A stretch of 22,525 nt of DNA, taken from an uncultured Bacillota bacterium (GTDB lineage: Bacteria > Bacillota > Clostridia > Christensenellales > UBA1242). Under the pieces are notes generated by a model. That model ran no database searches and was not told the DNA's origin. It saw only the letters and a program-made list of their open reading frames with translations. Below, piece after piece: positions 9,844 through 16,831 of the stretch (its first letter is position 1; each line of letters opens with the position of its first letter). The DNA lies in assembly GCA_900545735.1 (NCBI GenBank), contig URAC01000008.1, forward strand, positions 1 to 22,525, written 5' to 3'. Made by a program: the position numbers and the translations under genes.

Positions 9844-9874
9844 AATAGCGAAAATTGAATTATAGGAGAATTTT

Positions 9875-10819
9875 ATGGCAAGTAAAGGAAAAAAGGTAGG
9901 CATAATTATTGGCGCAGTTTTTGGTCTTGCAGCAATTATTGGCGGTTCAGTGGCTGCTGTTAAAATTATTCAAAACAAAAATGCTCAAAATCAAAATGGC
10001 GGCACAATAATAGAATATCCAGACCCAGAGCCAACCCCAACTCCAACACCAGACCCAACTCCAACACCAGACCCAGACCCAATTCCAGACCCAGGCCCAG
10101 TTGAATTAACAGAGGCAGAATACAAAACAATGTTTGAAGAAGAATTGCCAGGCGTAATTGAAAGTTATTTTAATGAAAATTTGGCAAAGTTTTCAACTTT
10201 TAATATTTCAAATGTAGAAGTTAGATTAATTAACAATGAAACTGGAACTATTTATTTAAATTGCACTCAACAAGGCATAAACAAATTTATGGAATTAAAT
10301 AGTGAAAGTTTGAAAAATGCAGAAAGTTATAAAAATCTTTCAGAAAATATTAATTCTTTGGCTTTTACAACAGAAAATAACAAGGGTGTAACGGTCCAAG
10401 AAGAAAGTTTGGCAAATGAAATTGCAAGTTTTGCACTTGAACAACAAGAAGTTTTAGATTACATAACAGAAAATGGCATTGACATTTCAAATTACACTGT
10501 TTTAAATGCAACGGAATTTGAAGCTAAAACTGGTGGCTACAGACAAACAGACATTACAATTCGTTCAGGAAATAAAGTATTAACAGTTAGTTTGTCAGGA
10601 AGAGCGGGAACTTGTTCTACACAAGAAGAATATTTGCAAAAATTCAAAAATGGTTATTTAGAAAAAATAGTAAATTCTTGCCAAGATTTTGCAGAACTTG
10701 AAGTTGCAAGTGCTGAAACAAGTGCAGAAACTTGGATTTGCACCTTGTCAAGTGAACTTGGAAACTATTTGCAAGGCAGAAGTGTAAAAACAAATTCAGG
10801 CGAATTTCAATTTGAATAA
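9875..10819 (+). CDS. Membrane-anchored extracellular protein with Pro/Asp/Thr-rich stalk
   Basis: 314 residues, function not recognised. Residues 1-7 are basic, 8-32 form one transmembrane helix, and residues 33-48 are a polar Asn/Gln-rich stretch, so the likely orientation is N-terminus inside and the rest outside. The helix contains GxxxGxxxG (Gly9, Gly13, Gly17), a pattern often used for helix packing. Residues 49-75 are a low-complexity stalk of Pro alternating with Asp, Glu and Thr. The remaining ~238 residues form one acidic domain of mixed helix and strand with a single Cys near residue 131, another in GTCST, and two in the last third. Near-consensus promoter and own terminator make it a single-gene unit. 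Lying between two other surface-protein genes, it may work with them (inference). Confidence 0.85.
   Translation: MASKGKKVGIIIGAVFGLAAIIGGSVAAVKIIQNKNAQNQNGGTIIEYPDPEPTPTPTPDPTPTPDPDPIPDPGPVELTEAEYKTMFEEELPGVIESYFNENLAKFSTFNISNVEVRLINNETGTIYLNCTQQGINKFMELNSESLKNAESYKNLSENINSLAFTTENNKGVTVQEESLANEIASFALEQQEVLDYITENGIDISNYTVLNATEFEAKTGGYRQTDITIRSGNKVLTVSLSGRAGTCSTQEEYLQKFKNGYLEKIVNSCQDFAELEVASAETSAETWICTLSSELGNYLQGRSVKTNSGEFQFE
10019..10099 (+). repeat. Imperfect coding repeat of the Pro/Asp/Thr stalk
   Basis: Short imperfect repeats of CCA plus ACT/ACA/GAC codons encoding PTPTPD and PDPDP units. The plus strand here is almost all A, C and few G/T. Such tracts can change length by slippage; this is inference. 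Confidence 0.75.
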
Positions 10820-10821
10820 TT

Positions 10822-10850
10822 AAAAGGGTTGATAAATTCAACTCTTTTTT
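10822..10850 (+). terminator. Terminator of the Pro-rich-stalk protein gene
   Basis: Hairpin AAAAGGGTTGA (10822-10832), loop TAAAT, TCAACTCTTTT (10838-10848) with one G-T pair, then a T-run. It begins two bases after the stop codon. Confidence 0.85.
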
Positions 10851-10868
10851 ATTAAATTACATAAAAGA

Positions 10869-10897
10869 TTGCTATTTTTTTGAATATATGATAAACT
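10869..10897 (+). promoter_or_regulatory. Possible promoter abutting the lipoprotein start
   Basis: TTGCTA (10869-10874), 17-base spacer, TAAACT (10892-10897); an alternative -10 is TATGAT at 10887-10892. Either places the transcript start at or a few bases from the ATGs at 10898 and 10904, and no Shine-Dalgarno is present. This suggests a leaderless mRNA. The hexamers are imperfect. Confidence 0.45.
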
Positions 10898-12979
10898 ATG
10901 AATATGAAGAAAAGAGTATTTTCATTTTTGCTTGCAATAGTTATGGCTTTTATGCCAATGCTTTTTGCTGGATGTGAATCTGAAGAAAGTTTAGGCGGGG
11001 GAGATTTTGGTGGCGGTGCTGGCGGGAGTGGCGGCAGTTCAACCCCTGGGCAATCTTCCTTTTACAAGCAATTTATTGATGGCTTTAAGGTTGTTTATTC
11101 CAAAAGTCAAATAGGGCAAAGCAATGATATTGAAATAATTCAAAATGGTTTTTTTCTTGATATTTTAACAAATCTTGATAATTATTATGGCTCAGGTGAT
11201 GGAAACGGAAATCTTGAAACATTTTTCCCAGATAGCATAAGGCAAACAATTTATCAAAGAACTGATGGAAAAGCAACACTTGCAGATGGAACAATAATAA
11301 AAAATGATAAATGGCTTTGGACATTAAATCCAAATGAAACTACTACCCTAGAAGAAATCAAACAAAATGCAAAGGCTAGCATGTATAAAGATTTCGTAGA
11401 AGGGTATATTGGAATGGCATACCCACAACTTTCAACTTATTATGCAACACCTTTGCAAATTGTGCTTTATGAAACACTTTTAGGTTACTCGCAAAACGGC
11501 ACCGACAACCGCACAATGTTTGAGGTGGAGTATGTTGATAATATTATTGAACCAATTAAAATTTTGAGTACTTCTTATGAAACACATAAATGTGTTTTTG
11601 AAATAAAAATAACAAAATGTAATAACCAATCAATTAATAATACTGTTATTTATAGAGCGATTAATCTTTATTATATAGATAGAAACGAACAAAAACCTAT
11701 TGATCTTCCTGAAGAATTAGAAAAAGAATTAATAACTGAAATTCCAAGCTCTGTTAATAATTACTTAAATTCTTTAAAAGAAACTTATTCCTCAACTGCG
11801 ACATATTCGGGCTTGACAAAAACTGATGCGGACTCGCTTATAACATACATTTTAAACAATGTGATTGGTGCTGAGGTTGTGAAGAACGATTATGAACAGT
11901 TTGGACCAAATTCGAGTTATTATAACAACGATACCGAAAATGTAAACTATGTTGAAAATGGCAAAAATTTTTACAACTATCGTTATTATGTTGGCAGAGT
12001 TACTGCAATGGTGTATGACTTTGTGTATGACGGCTCTGAAGAGTTTGTTTACACATACAATCAAAACGGCATAAATATTACTTACGACTTTGTAGCATCA
12101 TATACAGCTGAGAATGGGCATCATCCAAAAGAAGATATAGGTAAATTAGATGCTGAAGGCAAAGAATTGGGATTTCAATTTAGACCAAAAACGGCGTCAT
12201 TCCTTCGTGATTATGATACAGATATGTTCTTCTCAAATTCTGACGCGTTTGATATGTTTGGCGACAGTAATTCAGAGGCGCACAGTTTTGACAACAGTCC
12301 GATGTCGGAATATCAAAGTGTTGTTATTATGCCAACAAAGGAAATAACCTTGAGTGGAATTTGGATGCAGATTTTTTCACCAAATCCAGATTTGGCGATA
12401 AAAGTGTATATCAGATATTATGCTTATGACCCAACGACGGGCACTGGCAAGTTGTTCACTTGGGAGCAAGACGAGATAGATTTTTATCAATCTGAGCCTT
12501 ATGATATGGCTTATGCAAATAAAGATTGCAAATATCACAAGTATGTTGAGGGCAAGGGGTATTTGTATAAGACGACTGAAAAGGACAATAACGGCAACAA
12601 AATAGAAGGGTATTACACGGATTTTGAAGTGGGTTGCAGCGTGGAAGACGTTCCAGAGCAGTTTGTTGAACTTTATGACCGCAACGACCCAAACGCATTG
12701 CAATTAGATGCAATCAAGTTGGACAAATTTAACAATTCGTCAAGCGACCCAAAGTTGAAGGCAGAAGGTTCGCCTGTCAACGGCATAGTTGAATCTCAAC
12801 TTAATTTAGCTTACGCATACAAGGTTATTCCATCAAAAAATGGCTTTGGTGGTGTAACGGTTCTTGATGAAAGGAAGGTTAATTTCTCGTTTTATGAGAT
12901 GGTTTTTGACATAGAGAAAGACATATCATTTGCAAGTCAAAATTATGATTACAAGCTTAGCGTAGTAACGCCTGTATAA
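10898..12979 (+). CDS. Large lipoprotein of unknown function
   Basis: 693 residues. The N-terminus MNMKKRVFSFLLAIVMAF is a lipoprotein signal peptide ending in the lipobox-like LFAGC with the lipidated Cys at residue 26, so the protein should be tethered to the outer face of the membrane. A Gly/Ser-rich linker (about 33-50) follows, then a long soluble part with no family I recognise. Four other Cys form two nearby pairs (232/241 and 544/580) that could be disulfides outside the cell. The region near residues 475-515 has alternating hydrophobic strands like a beta-sandwich binding domain, but that is only a resemblance. A start at residue 3 (ATG at 10904, MKKR) is equally plausible because neither ATG has a Shine-Dalgarno. 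The gene ends at a bidirectional terminator shared with rpsU. Confidence 0.85.
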   Translation: MNMKKRVFSFLLAIVMAFMPMLFAGCESEESLGGGDFGGGAGGSGGSSTPGQSSFYKQFIDGFKVVYSKSQIGQSNDIEIIQNGFFLDILTNLDNYYGSGDGNGNLETFFPDSIRQTIYQRTDGKATLADGTIIKNDKWLWTLNPNETTTLEEIKQNAKASMYKDFVEGYIGMAYPQLSTYYATPLQIVLYETLLGYSQNGTDNRTMFEVEYVDNIIEPIKILSTSYETHKCVFEIKITKCNNQSINNTVIYRAINLYYIDRNEQKPIDLPEELEKELITEIPSSVNNYLNSLKETYSSTATYSGLTKTDADSLITYILNNVIGAEVVKNDYEQFGPNSSYYNNDTENVNYVENGKNFYNYRYYVGRVTAMVYDFVYDGSEEFVYTYNQNGINITYDFVASYTAENGHHPKEDIGKLDAEGKELGFQFRPKTASFLRDYDTDMFFSNSDAFDMFGDSNSEAHSFDNSPMSEYQSVVIMPTKEITLSGIWMQIFSPNPDLAIKVYIRYYAYDPTTGTGKLFTWEQDEIDFYQSEPYDMAYANKDCKYHKYVEGKGYLYKTTEKDNNGNKIEGYYTDFEVGCSVEDVPEQFVELYDRNDPNALQLDAIKLDKFNNSSSDPKLKAEGSPVNGIVESQLNLAYAYKVIPSKNGFGGVTVLDERKVNFSFYEMVFDIEKDISFASQNYDYKLSVVTPV

Positions 12980-13008
12980 AAAAATCACAACGTTTTGTTG
13001 TGATTTTT
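12980..13008. terminator. Bidirectional terminator between the lipoprotein gene and rpsU
   Basis: Hairpin ATCACAAC (12984-12991), loop GTTTT, GTTGTGAT (12997-13004), with A-run before and T-run after. It fits within the 30 bases between two convergent stop codons and serves both strands. Confidence 0.85.
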
Positions 13009-13009
13009 C

Positions 13010-13192
13010 TTACATATGTTTGCGTGCTCTTTTTCTTGCTGCTTCTTGTTTTTTCTTTTTCTTAACAGAAGGTTTAAGATATGCTTCTTTTTTTCTAAGG
13101 TCGCCGATAATGCCGTCTCTTTGACATTTTCTTTTAAAGCGTTTTAAAGCGCTTTCCAAACTTTCGTTTTCACCAACTTTAACCATTGACAT
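13010..13192 (-). CDS. rpsU: Small ribosomal subunit protein S21
   Basis: 60 residues, typical for bS21. The family core is visible: VGENESLESALKRFKR, a conserved Cys (CQRDG), LRKKEAYLKPS, and a Lys/Arg-rich tail ending RKRARKHM that contacts rRNA. bS21 sits on the 30S platform near the anti-Shine-Dalgarno and assists initiation. The start is set by GGTGA about seven bases before the ATG. Promoter TTGACA-17-TATGAT is close upstream and the gene stands alone, divergent from the nfeD operon. Confidence 0.96.
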   Translation of the reverse strand: MSMVKVGENESLESALKRFKRKCQRDGIIGDLRKKEAYLKPSVKKKKKQEAARKRARKHM

Positions 13193-13230
13193 TGCAAAAT
13201 CACCGCCTTTTAAGGTATAAATTCTTTGAT

Positions 13231-13259
13231 ATCATAATCAAGTTTTGACTTTTTGTCAA
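13231..13259 (-). promoter_or_regulatory. rpsU promoter
   Basis: Minus strand: TTGACA (13259-13254), 17-base spacer, TATGAT (13236-13231). The -35 is a perfect consensus hexamer; the -10 differs at one base. Confidence 0.85.
13245..13259. repeat. Inverted repeat over the rpsU -35 box
   Basis: TTGAC (13245-13249), TTTTT, GTCAA (13255-13259): perfect 5-bp arms. One arm is the rpsU -35 itself; the other presents TTGACT on the plus strand. It could be an operator, a second -35, or chance. Confidence 0.4.
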
Positions 13260-13289
13260 GGGTTTTGATAAATATTTTAAAAAAAAGTA

Positions 13290-13319
13290 TTTACTTTTAT
13301 ACTAAATATATGTTATAAT
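13290..13319 (+). promoter_or_regulatory. Promoter of the nfeD-floA operon
   Basis: TTTACT (13290-13295), 18-base spacer, consensus TATAAT (13314-13319) preceded by TGT (extended -10). AAAGGAGA follows at 13327-13334, five bases before the ATG at 13340. Confidence 0.8.
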
Positions 13320-13339
13320 TCTAGCGAAAGGAGATATAT

Positions 13340-13861
13340 ATGTGGGCTGAATTATCTCAATTATTCACAAGTATGCAATGGTATGTGATTTTAATTCTTT
13401 GCATTGGCATTTTGTTTGTGTTTATCGAGTTTTTTGTGCCTGGTTTTGGCTTCTTTGGTATATCGGGCTTAACTTGCATTGTCGCTGGAATTGTAACTCA
13501 CGCCGTGCTGACAAAATCCATCATTCAAGTTGTTGCTTTGGTGTTGATTTTCTCGCTTGTGCTTATAATCGTGTTTTTGCTGTTCATTCGCTCTGCAAGG
13601 TTTGGGCTTTTGGGCAAAACGCCGTTTATAGAAAAGAAAACAGCTGTTCCAACTGATTATGCCCAAAAAAGTGAGTTTGCCAACCTGGTTGGAGAAATCG
13701 GTGTGGCGGTAACTCCGCTTAGGCCTTCTGGAAAGTTTATGATAGACGAAAAGGTTTATGAAGGCATTTGCGAAACAGCCGAGATGATTGAAACTGGGGA
13801 ATATGTTAAAGTCGTCAAGGTTGAAGGGATAAAAATTATTGTAGAAAAAACGGAGGTTTAG
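13340..13861 (+). CDS. nfeD: NfeD-family membrane protein, partner of FloA
   Basis: 173 residues. Hydrophobic helices at about 14-36, 38-57 and 60-84 are followed by a C-terminal OB-fold domain (about 112-170) with the family signature GEIGVAVTPLRPSGK. It is the short NfeD form without an N-terminal ClpP-like protease domain. Short NfeD proteins are encoded next to flotillin-like proteins and are thought to interact with them in membrane microdomains. The gene ends TAG one base before the floA ATG, and its last codons contain the floA Shine-Dalgarno (CGGAGG), so the two are translationally coupled. Confidence 0.92.
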   Translation: MWAELSQLFTSMQWYVILILCIGILFVFIEFFVPGFGFFGISGLTCIVAGIVTHAVLTKSIIQVVALVLIFSLVLIIVFLLFIRSARFGLLGKTPFIEKKTAVPTDYAQKSEFANLVGEIGVAVTPLRPSGKFMIDEKVYEGICETAEMIETGEYVKVVKVEGIKIIVEKTEV

Positions 13862-13862
13862 T

Positions 13863-14867
13863 ATGAATTTAACACAACTTGGATTATCTGGTGGATTGAT
13901 TGCATTATTCGTTGTTTTAGGCGTAATTGTTGTTGCTTTTATCGTATTAATGTGTCTTGTTCCACTTAAAACTTGGTTTATTGCTCTTATTTCCGGAGCA
14001 CACGTATCAATGACTAGGTTAATTGGTATGAGAATGCGTAGAATTAAGGTTGGGCCTATCATTGACGCTTATATTCAAGCTAAAAAAGCGGGTATTGATA
14101 TAGACATTGTTGACCTTGAAACTCACTATATGGCTGGTGGTGATATTGAAAAAATCATTGTTGCATTGATTTCTGCACACAGTGCTAAAATTCCTCTTTC
14201 AGTAGACCAAGCCAAAGCGATTGACCTTGCTGGTCGTGATGTTGCAAAAGCGGTTAAGATGTGCGTTACACCTATGGTTATTGAAACTGGCTGGATTTCT
14301 GCTATAGCTAAAGACGGTATTGAACTTAGGGTTAAAGCGAAGATAACTGTTCGTTCAAACATTTCAAGGCTTGTTTCAGGAGCTGGAGAAGAAACTATTT
14401 TAGCTCGTGTTGGTGAGGGTATCGTTACAACAGTTGGTTCTGCTGAAACTCACACAGAAGTTTTGGAAAATCCAGACATCATTTCAAAAACAGTGCTTAA
14501 CAAAGGTCTTGACGTTGCAACAGCGTATGAAATTTTGTCTATCGAAATGGCAGATATTGACGTTGGACAAAACGTTGGCGCTAAACTTAATATAGACCGT
14601 GCCGAAGCGGATAAGTCTATTGCTCAAGCAAAAGCGGAAGAGCGTCGTGCAATGGCGTATGCTGTTGAGCAAGAAATGCGTGCTAAAACGCAAGAAATGA
14701 AGGCTATGGTTTTGGCTGCCGAAGCAGAAGTTCCAAAGGCTATGGCAAATGCAATTAAGAACGGCCAAATGGGAGTTATGGATTATTACAAACTTCAAAA
14801 CTTAAATTCAGACACTGCTATGAGAAATTCGATTGCAGGAATAGATAGCAAAAAGAAAAATGGCTAA
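13863..14867 (+). CDS. floA: Flotillin-like protein FloA
   Basis: 334 residues, the usual length. FloA is the scaffold of functional membrane microdomains in Gram-positives. Visible features: N-terminal hydrophobic hairpin-type anchor (about 10-35); SPFH/PHB-like body with ESHYLAGG-type ETHYMAGG, IDLAGRDV, and GAGEETILARVGEGIV; then a heptad-rich Ala/Glu region (about 245-300: EADKSIAQAKAEERRAMAYA) that drives oligomerisation; and the conserved end MGVMDYYKLQN...DTAMRNSI. The charged Lys-rich tail is typical. It follows nfeD by one base and is followed by a hairpin before the next gene. Confidence 0.97.
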   Translation: MNLTQLGLSGGLIALFVVLGVIVVAFIVLMCLVPLKTWFIALISGAHVSMTRLIGMRMRRIKVGPIIDAYIQAKKAGIDIDIVDLETHYMAGGDIEKIIVALISAHSAKIPLSVDQAKAIDLAGRDVAKAVKMCVTPMVIETGWISAIAKDGIELRVKAKITVRSNISRLVSGAGEETILARVGEGIVTTVGSAETHTEVLENPDIISKTVLNKGLDVATAYEILSIEMADIDVGQNVGAKLNIDRAEADKSIAQAKAEERRAMAYAVEQEMRAKTQEMKAMVLAAEAEVPKAMANAIKNGQMGVMDYYKLQNLNSDTAMRNSIAGIDSKKKNG

Positions 14868-14881
14868 TAAAGTTTTAAATT

Positions 14882-14915
14882 TGGCGAAAGATATTTTCTT
14901 TCGCCATAAATTTTT
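14882..14915 (+). terminator. Hairpin between floA and the next gene; weak terminator or processing site
   Basis: Strong stem GGCGAAAG (14883-14890) / CTTTCGCC (14898-14905), extended by one A-T pair at the base. The T-run starts only about five bases after the stem and is short. AAGGAGG for the next gene begins at once after it. It probably lowers rather than stops transcription, giving more nfeD-floA than downstream mRNA (inference). Confidence 0.5.
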
Positions 14916-14927
14916 AAGGAGGCAAAA

Positions 14928-15500
14928 ATGTGGTGGATAATGTTTATTGTTCTAATAGCGATTATTGGCTTAATCTATTTGTTTTTGCCATTGATTAAAA
15001 AATCTGTTGAAAAATCTAAGGCAAAAGCGCAAGATAAAAAAACACTTAAAGAAAGCATCAAGCAAGACAAGAAAAATCAAAAAGAGCAAAAGAAATTAGA
15101 CAAACAGCAAGCAAAGGAAGAAGCTCAAGAAAAGGCGAATGAGCCAATTAAGGAAGACCCAGATTTAAAAGTTGAAGAAAACAATTTGGACATTGATGGC
15201 TTTTTTAATGCTGATTTTAATGCAAAAAAGCAAGAAAATTTGTCAAGCGAAGGGTTAAACAGCGAGTATGACAATATCTTTGATAAATTATTCGCAAATG
15301 ATAGGCCATCATCTAATATGCAAAATGCAACTGATAATCAATCTTTTGATGCAGTTCGCGAAAGCGAAATAAAAGATTATTTGAATGATGACGAATTTTC
15401 ATCAAATCAAACAAGTGATATAGGCAAAATGATTGCGGAATTGCCACCTGAAATCAAAGCGCTGCTTTTATCCGATGCTTTAGATAGAAAGGATTATTAA
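14928..15500 (+). CDS. Small membrane-anchored protein with charged coiled coil
   Basis: 190 residues, no family recognised. Residues 2-22 are one transmembrane helix (MWWIMFIVLIAIIGLIYLF). Residues 24-76 are a Lys/Gln/Glu-rich stretch with heptad character, predicted as a cytoplasmic coiled coil. Residues 77-160 are acidic and Asn/Ser-rich, likely disordered. The last ~25 residues form an ordered-looking helix, ELPPEIKALLLSDALDR, which resembles a short docking or regulatory tail. A strong AAGGAGG precedes the ATG. Its place directly after floA suggests a microdomain client or linker (inference). Confidence 0.82.
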   Translation: MWWIMFIVLIAIIGLIYLFLPLIKKSVEKSKAKAQDKKTLKESIKQDKKNQKEQKKLDKQQAKEEAQEKANEPIKEDPDLKVEENNLDIDGFFNADFNAKKQENLSSEGLNSEYDNIFDKLFANDRPSSNMQNATDNQSFDAVRESEIKDYLNDDEFSSNQTSDIGKMIAELPPEIKALLLSDALDRKDY

Positions 15501-15515
15501 TAACAAAGGTAAAAT

Positions 15516-16175
15516 ATGTTTAGAATAACAAAAAATTGGTATGAATTGTTAAAGCCTGAATTGACATCGGATAGTTTTAAAAAACTACAAGTTTTTTTAA
15601 CTGACGAATATAATAATAGAAAAATTTATCCTACACCAGAAAATGTTTTTAATGCTTTAAATTTAGTTAAATATGACGATGTTAAAGTTGTAATTATAGG
15701 GCAAGACCCATATCATCAACCAGGTCAAGCGCACGGGCTTTCATTTTCCGTTCAAAATGGAATTAAACTTCCACCTTCGCTTGTTAATATATATAAAGAA
15801 ATTGAAAATGAAACTGGCAAAAAATCTTGCACGAATGGAGATTTGACCGCTTGGGCAAAACAAGGCGTTTTGCTGTTAAATAGCGTGTTGACGGTTAGGG
15901 ATAGTGAGCCAAATTCGCATAAAAATATGGGTTGGGAGCAAATTACTTCTAGGGTCGTTGAATTGCTGTCAAAACGCGAAAAGCCGGTTGTCTTTTTACT
16001 TTGGGGTGCAAATGCAATTTCAATAGGGAAAAATATAGATAGGAGTAAGCATTTAGTTTTAACTTGTGCTCACCCAAGTCCGCTTTCAGCATATAATGGC
16101 TTCTTTGGTTGCAATCATTTTATAAAATCAAACGAATTTTTGATTAAAAACAACATTGAGCCAATAAACTGGTAA
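15516..16175 (+). CDS. ung: Uracil-DNA glycosylase, family 1
   Basis: 219 residues, the normal length. It removes uracil from DNA to start base excision repair. All family motifs are present: water-activating loop GQDPYH with catalytic Asp64 and His67, LLLNSVLTV, VFLLWGANA, and the minor-groove loop HPSPLSA with His186. No inhibitor or fusion partner is seen. Spacing to the previous gene is 15 bases, with a modest AAAGG Shine-Dalgarno, consistent with an operon position and lower expression. Confidence 0.97.
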   Translation: MFRITKNWYELLKPELTSDSFKKLQVFLTDEYNNRKIYPTPENVFNALNLVKYDDVKVVIIGQDPYHQPGQAHGLSFSVQNGIKLPPSLVNIYKEIENETGKKSCTNGDLTAWAKQGVLLLNSVLTVRDSEPNSHKNMGWEQITSRVVELLSKREKPVVFLLWGANAISIGKNIDRSKHLVLTCAHPSPLSAYNGFFGCNHFIKSNEFLIKNNIEPINW

Positions 16176-16189
16176 ATTAGGGAGGAATT

Positions 16190-16831
16190 ATGCAAATATT
16201 TGTGATTATAGCCGCTGTGTTAATTGTCTTAATACTTGTATTTTTGTTGTTCAAGTTTATGAAAAAACATCAATTTTTTAAGAAGGGAAAAGAGCCAAAG
16301 CAGAAAAAAGAAAAAGTAAAAAAAGAAAAGATAAAATTAACTTCTAAAAACAAAAAAAATGTGGAAAATAATAATGCGGCTGAATTAAAAGGCGCGTTTG
16401 TTGATGTCGTTGACAAATTTTTATATAGAAAAGAACTTAAAGTTTTAGTTTTGGTTTCTAAAGTCTTGCCAAAAGGCTATATCGCTTTTCCTAAAATTGG
16501 CTTAGACACTATTTTGGAGCCTGTTGGTAGAAAAGATTTGTTCAATATGGTTGCAAATAAGTATATAGATATAGTAATATTTGATGAGATGACAATGAAG
16601 CCAAAAGTTGCGATTGATATCTTTGATGGCAGCATTGGCGATGAACAACTTGATGTAACTAGCCCAGAAGTTGTCCAAGCGTTGCAGATAGCTGAATTGC
16701 CACTTATAAAAATCAAAGTAAAAACGGATTACACTCAAGATGAGATAAAAAATCCTATTTATGAGGCGTTAGGCTTGCAAGTTAATAAAGAAGATGAAAA
16801 GAAAAATGTTGAAGATTTTGGAGAGTTTTAA
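16190..16831 (+). CDS. Membrane-anchored DUF2726-like protein
   Basis: 213 residues. Residues 2-23 form a transmembrane helix, followed by a strongly basic Lys-rich linker (25-57). Residues 68-187 look like DUF2726: GYIAFPKIGLDTIL, FNMVANKYIDIVIFD (Asp127), KPKVAIDIFD (Asp143, Asp146), and LPLIKIK. DUF2726 is regarded as having a PD-(D/E)XK nuclease-like fold; here the usual AIELDD-type strand is AIDIFD and an obvious catalytic Lys after it is absent, so activity is uncertain. AGGGAGGA lies just before the ATG. The stop overlaps the next gene's ATG by one base (TAATG). The domain assignment is from memory of the pattern. Confidence 0.72.
   Translation: MQIFVIIAAVLIVLILVFLLFKFMKKHQFFKKGKEPKQKKEKVKKEKIKLTSKNKKNVENNNAAELKGAFVDVVDKFLYRKELKVLVLVSKVLPKGYIAFPKIGLDTILEPVGRKDLFNMVANKYIDIVIFDEMTMKPKVAIDIFDGSIGDEQLDVTSPEVVQALQIAELPLIKIKVKTDYTQDEIKNPIYEALGLQVNKEDEKKNVEDFGEF

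Noticed and set aside
9728..9874. T-box or other riboswitch upstream of thrS
   Set aside because: The promoter leaves a leader of only about 20 bases and no stem or specifier-loop sequence is visible.
12377..12713. Minus-strand open frames of 85-108 codons inside the lipoprotein gene
   Set aside because: Overlapping each other and the real gene, with Cys/His-rich composition typical of antisense shadows.
13469..14062. 197-codon minus-strand open frame across nfeD and floA
   Set aside because: It lies antisense to two well-supported genes, has no ribosome binding site or recognisable protein character, and follows from the codon pattern of the plus strand.
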